Origin: Protaetiibacter larvae
Lineage (GTDB): Bacteria > Actinomycetota > Actinomycetes > Actinomycetales > Microbacteriaceae
Assembly: GCF_008365275.1 (NCBI RefSeq)
Contig: NZ_CP043504.1
Span: forward strand, 2,418,001-2,482,000
DNA length: 64,000 nucleotides
Reading direction: 5' to 3'
Shown here: piece after piece, positions 58,329 through 64,000 of the stretch
Layout: each line of letters begins with the position of its first letter
How positions within the stretch are numbered: position 1 is the first letter of the stretch
The notes under the pieces: model-generated
The model's input: the letters and a program-made list of their open reading frames with translations, nothing else
Databases searched by the model: none
Told to the model about the DNA's origin: nothing
Program-made: the position numbers and the translations under genes

Positions 58329-60567
58329 CGGGCCGCCAGCGCGCCCACAGCGACGGCGGCAGCAGGAACACCCGCAGCCGTTCGAGCGGCGCGCTCGTGC
58401 GGGCGATGCTGCGGCGCACCGCCCGGACCTCCGCGACCGACACGCCCCCGGCATCCGGTCGCCCGTACGCGGCGACCTCGACCCGACCGCGCAGCACGCC
58501 CAACTCGGCGCCGCCGCCCGCGAGCTCCGGGCTCAGCCGATCCGCGAACTCGCGCGGCGTCTCGGTCTCGGCGGCCGACCAGCCGTGATCGCGGGCCGTG
58601 TCGCGCAACTCCTCCCACGCCGCCGCAGCAGGATCGGGGCCGCCCCGGATGCGCCGGTACCGCCTCCACCGCAGCCAGGAGCGGAAGCCGGCGGGCGCCA
58701 GCACCAGCAGCACGAGCCCCGCGAGCACGCCGAGCGTGATCGGCACCGCCGGGCCCGCCTGCTGCGCGGAGGCCGCCTGGCCGCCCTGCTGATCGGGGAT
58801 GTCGAGTCGCTCCCCCGGCGCGACGGTCGGGACCGCGGTCGGCGCCACGGTGCTCTCGTCCTGCGGGGTGCGCGGGTCGTCGGCGGGACCCTCGCCGTAC
58901 GAGGGCACGCTTCCGCGACCCGGCGTCGGCTCGAACCGCAGCCACCCGATGCCCTCGAAATACAGCTCCGGCCAGGCATGCACGTCGTCGGAGGTGACGG
59001 TGTAGATCGTGCGGCCGTTGTCGAACTCGCGCTCGCCCGGCTGGAAGCCGACCGCGATCCGCGAGGGGATGCCCAGCACGCGTGCCATCACCGCCATCGC
59101 CGAGGCGTAGTGCACGCAGTAGCCGATCTTCTTCTCCAGGAACACCGCGAGCGCGTCGAGGCCGCTGCCGTCGAAGCCGTCCTCGACCGGGGTGTCCTCC
59201 GAGTACTCGAACGGGCTCGAACGCAGGTAGCTCTGCAAGGCGATCGCCCGATCGTAGGCGGAGCCGGCCTGGCCGGCCACCTCGACCGCCGTCTGCGCGA
59301 TGATCTCGGGGAGGTCGTCGGGGAGCACGAGCGACGACGAACCGGCCGCGTCGGTCGCCGCCGAGGTGGCGGCGAGCTGCGCGGCCGTGGGCTCCACCTC
59401 GAGCATCGTGGCCGTGTACTGCTGCCCGCGCGCCGCGGACGAGGTCGAGCGGATGACGAGGCTCGCCGGGTCTGCGAACCACTCGCCCACCAGCCCCTCG
59501 ATACCCCGGCTCGGGTACGGCGCCGGCAACCAGCGGCTGATGATGTCCGACACCTGCACATCGACCGTCGCCGACTCCCGCGCGACGGCATCGGTGAGTC
59601 CCGGCGGCGGCATCAGTTCCGTGACGTCCTGATCGCCCGCCGCCGGGTCGGTCATCGAGGGCGACCAGGTGTCGCCGGTGAAGCTGCTGAGGGTCGTGAG
59701 GCGCAGGTAGACGGGCTCGCTCGCGGTCGTCTCGTAGCTCAGCGCCAGCACCGGGTCCGAGCGGCGCAGATCGTCGCCGAGGGTGATGAGCGGGTTGATG
59801 CCGGTCGCCACGCCCGCGCGCACGGGGCCGGGGTCCTCCCGGACCGGCGGGAACACCGACGGCACCACGAGAGACCCCGCGACGACGATCGCCCCCACCA
59901 GGAAGGTCACCCGGCGGGTGTCCTGCCGCCGCCCGATCCGCAGGATCGCGAGGAACGCGGCCGCGGTCACCACGAACCAGAACGCGTCGGTCAGACCCGG
60001 CTTCACCGCCATCGGGATCGCGAGGATCCCGGCGAGCGGGATCGCCACGTAGGCCGGATGCTCCGCCGCCACGCACAACTCGGCGAACCACGCGGCGCCG
60101 ATCATGAGCACCGCGATGAGCAGCACGATGCCGAGCTCGGGGGTGGCGGGCACGCGCTGCTCGACGATCGACTGCACGCCGTCCTCGATCAGCTCGCCGA
60201 AACGACCGGGGGTGGAGAACGTCGGGATCACCCCGAGGATCGCGGTGTCGGCCGCGTAGCCGAGCGTCAGTCCGCCGATCCCCACCAGGAGGGCGACGAT
60301 CGGCGCCCAGAAGGCCCGCCGGAACACGCTGCGCGCCGCCGATGCGCCCACCAGGACGAGCACGGTGTAGCCGGCGCCGACGATCCACCACGAGCTCTCG
60401 GCGAGCACGACGTGCAGGCTCGCGAGCGCCGCCAGGAGGGCGACCGCGAGGAGCGCGGCGTGGCGCCAGTGACCCGCATCGGGCCGCCTGCGCGGGGCGC
60501 GCGCCGCGGACCGGCGAACGGGCGTGCCGACGGCCGGGGACGTGCGACGGAGTTCAGTAAGCGCCAC
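58318..60567 (-). CDS. TgpA-like transglutaminase-family membrane protein
   Basis: A 749-residue protein from the GTG at 60567 (an upstream ATG at 60606 is possible). About six N-terminal spans (within roughly the first 230 residues) precede an outside transglutaminase core with Cys in 'KKIGYCVHYASAMAVMARVLGIPSRIAVGFQPGE', His in 'DDVHAWPELYFEGIGWLRFEPTPG', then a span and a C-terminal DUF4129-like tail. It forms the usual trio with DUF58 and MoxR; substrate unknown. Confidence 0.92.
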   Translation of the reverse strand: MALTELRRTSPAVGTPVRRSAARAPRRRPDAGHWRHAALLAVALLAALASLHVVLAESSWWIVGAGYTVLVLVGASAARSVFRRAFWAPIVALLVGIGGLTLGYAADTAILGVIPTFSTPGRFGELIEDGVQSIVEQRVPATPELGIVLLIAVLMIGAAWFAELCVAAEHPAYVAIPLAGILAIPMAVKPGLTDAFWFVVTAAAFLAILRIGRRQDTRRVTFLVGAIVVAGSLVVPSVFPPVREDPGPVRAGVATGINPLITLGDDLRRSDPVLALSYETTASEPVYLRLTTLSSFTGDTWSPSMTDPAAGDQDVTELMPPPGLTDAVARESATVDVQVSDIISRWLPAPYPSRGIEGLVGEWFADPASLVIRSTSSAARGQQYTATMLEVEPTAAQLAATSAATDAAGSSSLVLPDDLPEIIAQTAVEVAGQAGSAYDRAIALQSYLRSSPFEYSEDTPVEDGFDGSGLDALAVFLEKKIGYCVHYASAMAVMARVLGIPSRIAVGFQPGEREFDNGRTIYTVTSDDVHAWPELYFEGIGWLRFEPTPGRGSVPSYGEGPADDPRTPQDESTVAPTAVPTVAPGERLDIPDQQGGQAASAQQAGPAVPITLGVLAGLVLLVLAPAGFRSWLRWRRYRRIRGGPDPAAAAWEELRDTARDHGWSAAETETPREFADRLSPELAGGGAELGVLRGRVEVAAYGRPDAGGVSVAEVRAVRRSIARTSAPLERLRVFLLPPSLWARWRPDAR

Positions 60568-61837
60568 GGACGTACCCCGCCTCGGTCGCCGACGCGCGCC
60601 ACGCATCCGCGAGATCGTCGAACGGCATCACGTCGATGCACTGCCAGCCCGCGTCGACGAACCTGTCTCGCGTCGCCGCGCGCATGCCCAGCAGGAAGGC
60701 CACCCCCGACTGCCCCGGCCGCCGCTGATGCAGCACCCAGTCGGCGACCTCCTCATCGGGGTCGCCGAGGATCGCGAAGGTCGGGCCGGCGGCATCCACC
60801 GGCGCAGGCGCAGGGGCGTCCCCCCGACGATCGAGCAGACGCAGCGCCGCAAGGCTCGTGAGGAACGACTCCGCGCGCAGACCGCCCTCCCAGCGTTCGC
60901 CGATCGCATCGATCTGGGCGGCACCCGACTCGGCGATCCCCACCCGGAACCCGCTCGTGTCGAGGTGGACCGCGAGCGAGGCGAGCATCCGCACCGCCCA
61001 CTCGAAGTTCTCGCTGTGCGCGGTGCGCGGCCAGGTCTCGGTGTCGGGCCGCGCGTCGGGGTAGCCGCTCACACGCGTGTCGATGACGATGCGCGCATCC
61101 GGATGGCTGCGATGCTCCTCCTGCCGCACCATGAGCTCGCCATGGCGGGCCGAGGCACGCCAGTGCACGCGCCGCAGGGCGTCGCCGAAGCGGTACTCGC
61201 GGGTCGTGAGGTCGTCGTCGTTGCCGGTGGCCCGGCGCTGCACGAGCTGCGCGGCGCCGTCCCCGTCGATGAGCACGGGCCCGCCATCGGGCAGCGCCGC
61301 GAGCGCGGGCACGACCGTCAGCCGGTCGATGCCGCCGACCGCGATGAGCGCCCGCGCCATCCCGAACGGGTCCGCGTACTCCACGACGAGCGGGCCGACG
61401 CCGAACAGGCCGCGGCGGTGCGGATGCAGTTCGTGACCGAGGGTGGCGGTACGCGCCGTGCTCGACCCGGTGCGGATCGGCGCCAGCCGCTGCGGCTGCT
61501 GCGTCTCGCGCCACGGCAGCGCGTCGTTCCAGGAGAGCGTCGGCGTGGCCGCGCTTCCGCGGTTGCGCACGCGCAAGGTCACCTGCACGACCGAACCGAC
61601 CGACACCACGGGGGGCGAGAACAGCCGGACGACGTCGAGCTTCGGGCGCCGCAGACGCGCCACGAGCAGCCCGCCGAGCGACAGCAGCAGGGCGAACAGC
61701 CCCGCCACGAGCAGCTCGTGCCTGCCCACCACGTAGGCGAGCACGACGAGCGCGACCCCCACGACGAGCGTCACCCAACCGCGCACGGTCGGGCGCAGGC
61801 TGCCGCGTCGACGCAGGGACGAGGCGGGATCGGTCAC
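60554..61837 (-). CDS. DUF58 domain-containing protein
   Basis: A 427-residue protein. Two N-terminal spans (about 20-60) precede the DUF58 core with 'DDLTTREYRFGDALRRVHWRASARHGELMVRQEE', the family hallmark, and a von Willebrand A-like C-terminal region. It is the adaptor partner of MoxR ATPases. It overlaps the transglutaminase start. Confidence 0.94.
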   Translation of the reverse strand: MTDPASSLRRRGSLRPTVRGWVTLVVGVALVVLAYVVGRHELLVAGLFALLLSLGGLLVARLRRPKLDVVRLFSPPVVSVGSVVQVTLRVRNRGSAATPTLSWNDALPWRETQQPQRLAPIRTGSSTARTATLGHELHPHRRGLFGVGPLVVEYADPFGMARALIAVGGIDRLTVVPALAALPDGGPVLIDGDGAAQLVQRRATGNDDDLTTREYRFGDALRRVHWRASARHGELMVRQEEHRSHPDARIVIDTRVSGYPDARPDTETWPRTAHSENFEWAVRMLASLAVHLDTSGFRVGIAESGAAQIDAIGERWEGGLRAESFLTSLAALRLLDRRGDAPAPAPVDAAGPTFAILGDPDEEVADWVLHQRRPGQSGVAFLLGMRAATRDRFVDAGWQCIDVMPFDDLADAWRASATEAGYVRGAY

Positions 61838-61859
61838 GGCGGGGCTCAGCGGGATCGGC

Positions 61860-62888
61860 TCACACGCTGCCGGATGCCCCGAGCGGGACCGGGGTGGACT
61901 GCACGATGCGCGCCGCGATCTCGGCGAGCGCCTCGCGGCCGAACGCCGATCCCGACGTCTTCGCCGCCATCAGCCGGTGCGCGAGAACCGGCACGGCGAG
62001 CGCGTCGATGTCGTCGGGCAGCACGAAGTCGCGGCCGTCGAGCGCCGCGCGCGCCTTCGCCGCACGCACGAGCTGCAGGGTGGCGCGCGGGCTCGCCCCG
62101 AGCCGCAGCTCGCGGTCGACGCGCGTGGCGGCCGCGATCGCGACCGCGTAGTGCTCCACGGCGGGGCTCACGAAGACCTCCCGCACCGTCAGGACCATGC
62201 GTCGCAGCCGCTCGATCGTGACGACCGGCTTCAGCTCGTCGAGCGGGCTGCCCAGCTCACGCGTGCGGAGCATCGCGGCCTCGTTCACGGCATCCGGGTA
62301 GCCCATCGAGATGCGCGCCATGAAGCGGTCGCGCTGCGCCTCGGGGAGCGCGTAGGTGCCCTCCATCTCGACCGGGTTCTGGGTCGCGATGACGGTGAAC
62401 GGGTCCGGGAGCACGTAGGTGGCGCCGTCGACCGAGACCTGACGCTCCTCCATCGACTCGAGCAGCGCCGACTGGGTCTTCGGGCTCGCGCGGTTGATCT
62501 CGTCGCCGATCACGATGTTGGCGAAGATCGGGCCCGGCTTGAACTCGAACTCCCGCTCCGCCTGGTTGTAGACCGACACCCCTGTGATGTCGGACGGCAG
62601 CAGGTCGGGGGTGAACTGGATGCGGCTCACCGTGCAGTCGACGCTCTTCGCGAGCGCGCGGGCGAGCATCGTCTTGCCGACGCCCGGCACATCCTCCACC
62701 AGCAGGTGGCCCTCGGCGAGCAGCACGGTGGTCGCGAGCTCGATGACGTCGCGCTTGCCGTCGATCACCGTCTCGACGGCGGCCATCACGGCACGCGAGT
62801 CGAGAAGGAACTCGGGGGTGGATAGTGCTCCCGTGGAGGTGTCGGCTTCGATGTCGACCCCCTCCCCGGATTCGGGGACGCGTTCCAT
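61860..62888 (-). CDS. MoxR-type AAA ATPase
   Basis: A 342-residue ATPase with Walker A 'VEDVPGVGKTMLARALAKS', Walker B 'IVIGDEINRASPKTQSALLESMEERQVS' and sensor sequence 'VIATQNPVEMEGTYALPEAQRDRFMARI'. It is the first gene of the MoxR-DUF58-TgpA operon and probably acts as a chaperone for its partners. Confidence 0.95.
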   Translation of the reverse strand: MERVPESGEGVDIEADTSTGALSTPEFLLDSRAVMAAVETVIDGKRDVIELATTVLLAEGHLLVEDVPGVGKTMLARALAKSVDCTVSRIQFTPDLLPSDITGVSVYNQAEREFEFKPGPIFANIVIGDEINRASPKTQSALLESMEERQVSVDGATYVLPDPFTVIATQNPVEMEGTYALPEAQRDRFMARISMGYPDAVNEAAMLRTRELGSPLDELKPVVTIERLRRMVLTVREVFVSPAVEHYAVAIAAATRVDRELRLGASPRATLQLVRAAKARAALDGRDFVLPDDIDALAVPVLAHRLMAAKTSGSAFGREALAEIAARIVQSTPVPLGASGSV

Positions 62889-62984
62889 CGTCCGAGTCTT
62901 GCACGGCTTCGGTGATTCGTCAGCCGTCTTGCGGGTGTCGTCCCGGTGACGAGTTCCCCGGGCGGGGTGCCCAACGCTGTGGCG

Positions 62985-63791
62985 CTAGGCCTCGCGCGGT
63001 GGTGATCCCTGCCGCGCGGCGTGCAAACCTGCCGCGTAGCCCTCGCGCCACGCCTCCTCGGCGCCCAGACGGAACATGTCGCGCTCCGCCGGTCGGATGA
63101 GGGCGCGCGCACCCGGCGCATCCATCCCGGTCACGAGGTGCCCGAGGCCGCGGATGACGGCCACCGGACGCCCACCCGCCTTGCCCTTCACGAGCTCCGC
63201 CGCGGAGGCGAGCTCGTCGCCGACCGCCGGCGCCGTCACCGCAAGAGGGCGCCCGTTCGCGTCGAGCGTGCCGCGCAGCTCCTCGAGCACGATCACCCCC
63301 GCCGCGCCGATCGCGGCATCCGTCTGCCCCTCGCGCCAGGCGCGCCCGATCGTGTCGGTGAGGATCACCCCGAGCCGGATGCCGAGCCGGTCGCGCAACG
63401 CCTCCGCGAGGTGGCGGGCCGAGGCGTCCGGATCCTCCGGAAGCAGCAGCACGTGACCGTCGGGCGTGTTGGAGGCGTCGACGCCGGCCGCCGCCATCAC
63501 CAGGCCCTGACGGTTCTCGACGATCCGGGTGACGCCCGAGCCGTCGGCGTGCGGGCGGGTCGCGACCACGCGCACCGTCTCGGCGGTGATCGCATCCTCG
63601 CGGTCGGCGGCCGCCACGAGGCGCCCCTCCGCCTTGCTCACGATCTTGCTCGTGACCGCGACGATGTCGCCGTCCTCCGCGACGCCCGCGAGCGCATCCC
63701 CCAGGATGCCGGCGAGGTTGTCGCCCGGCCGGAACTCGGGCAGCCCGAGCAGCGCGAACACGCTGAACGCGGGGCCGGTGGGGGCGCTCAT
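62985..63791 (-). CDS. cofE: Coenzyme F420-0:L-glutamate ligase
   Basis: A 268-residue enzyme that adds gamma-linked glutamates to F420-0 using GTP. '[16 protein letters not shown]', '[30 protein letters not shown]' and '[27 protein letters not shown]' are diagnostic. In mycobacteria the ligase is fused to an FMN-binding domain (FbiB); this copy is the short, unfused form. The start overlaps the stop of the LLM gene upstream. It gives direct evidence that this organism makes F420. Confidence 0.95.
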   Translation of the reverse strand: MSAPTGPAFSVFALLGLPEFRPGDNLAGILGDALAGVAEDGDIVAVTSKIVSKAEGRLVAAADREDAITAETVRVVATRPHADGSGVTRIVENRQGLVMAAAGVDASNTPDGHVLLLPEDPDASARHLAEALRDRLGIRLGVILTDTIGRAWREGQTDAAIGAAGVIVLEELRGTLDANGRPLAVTAPAVGDELASAAELVKGKAGGRPVAVIRGLGHLVTGMDAPGARALIRPAERDMFRLGAEEAWREGYAAGLHAARQGSPPREA

Positions 63792-64000
63792 CGCGTCAAC
63801 CTCGGCAGCACCTCGCGGCCGAACACCTCGAGGAAGCGGGCCTGCTCGCGGCTCACATCGTGCAGGTACACCCGGTCGAAGCCGAGGTCGAGGTAGCGCT
63901 GGATGTGGGCGCGGTGCACGTCCGGATCCTCGGAGATGAGCACGCGGCCCTCGAAGTCCTCCGGCCGCACGGTGCGGGCGATCTGCTCGAGCTCGAATGG
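63788..64000 (-). CDS. LLM-class oxidoreductase, C-terminal part, cut by the window edge
   Basis: Only the last 70 residues are visible, entering from the right edge. '[47 protein letters not shown]' matches the C-terminus of luciferase-like proteins of the F420-dependent glucose-6-phosphate dehydrogenase-like or TIGR03885 branch. Which cofactor it uses cannot be judged from this part. It overlaps cofE, consistent with an F420-linked operon. Confidence 0.8.
   Translation of the reverse strand, partial: PFELEQIARTVRPEDFEGRVLISEDPDVHRAHIQRYLDLGFDRVYLHDVSREQARFLEVFGREVLPRLTR

Noticed and set aside
1-64000. tRNA, rRNA, SRP RNA or other stable RNA genes.
   Set aside because: No cloverleaf, rRNA-like or SRP-like sequence was recognised in the non-coding gaps, although a covariance-model scan could not be run.

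Overview
The window is very GC-rich, uses many GTG starts and overlapping ATGA/GTGA stop-start junctions, and carries the gene order rpmF-rnc-mutM-smc-ftsY-ffh-rpsP-KH-rimM-trmD-rplS-lepB-rnhB-DUF2469-yraN-comM. This is a chromosome segment of an actinobacterium. The family content (SCO4848-like protein, DUF2469, F420 genes, siderophore uptake) and the repeat types suggest Microbacteriaceae, but the genus cannot be fixed from the sequence.

Layout. Positions 1 to about 6851 are the right part of a small integrated phage-like element: end of a probable replication protein, an HNH endonuclease, an HK97-type major capsid protein, several tiny genes, and a large serine integrase on the opposite strand. 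It has entered the Walker B codons of comM, leaving only the first 308 codons here; the left end lies outside the window. From 6.85 to 44.7 kb the conserved housekeeping order is kept, but accessory blocks have been inserted into it: a solo AbiEi/DUF559 gene between trmD and rimM flanked by direct repeats; a six-gene siderophore-iron uptake operon with an AraC-type regulator and an iron box (15.5 to 22.4 kb), followed by an exporter, a YbdK-type ligase and an LLM oxidoreductase; small insertions between ffh and ftsY and between ftsY and smc; and a GNAT, a Bax inhibitor-like and a tandem-HTH LuxR gene between smc and mutM.

From 44.9 to 54.8 kb lies a catabolic cluster: omega-aminotransferase, a complete pyrimidine-type ABC importer (one NMT1/Thi5-like lipoprotein, two permeases, one ATPase), an LLM-family oxidoreductase, dihydropyrimidinase, a beta-ureidopropionase-like amidohydrolase, and a divergent MocR-type regulator. 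It reads as reductive pyrimidine (or hydantoin) breakdown to a beta-amino acid and transamination, with no dihydropyrimidine dehydrogenase in sight. From 55.5 to 58.3 kb is a three-gene ABC transporter resembling the proposed F420-0 importer, followed by the MoxR/DUF58/transglutaminase trio and, at the right edge, cofE and a truncated LLM oxidoreductase. With the other LLM proteins, this points to an F420-using organism.

The most unusual layer is non-coding. At least four families of short palindromic repeats are scattered here: a 76-bp element in four copies of identical length (one lies in frame inside mutM), an 88/89-bp element in two copies (one in frame inside smc), a single 127-bp element with perfect 27-bp arms, and a 43 to 47-bp repeat in four copies clustered around, and partly inside, a stand-alone GIY-YIG nuclease gene. 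No tRNA, rRNA or CRISPR array was found.
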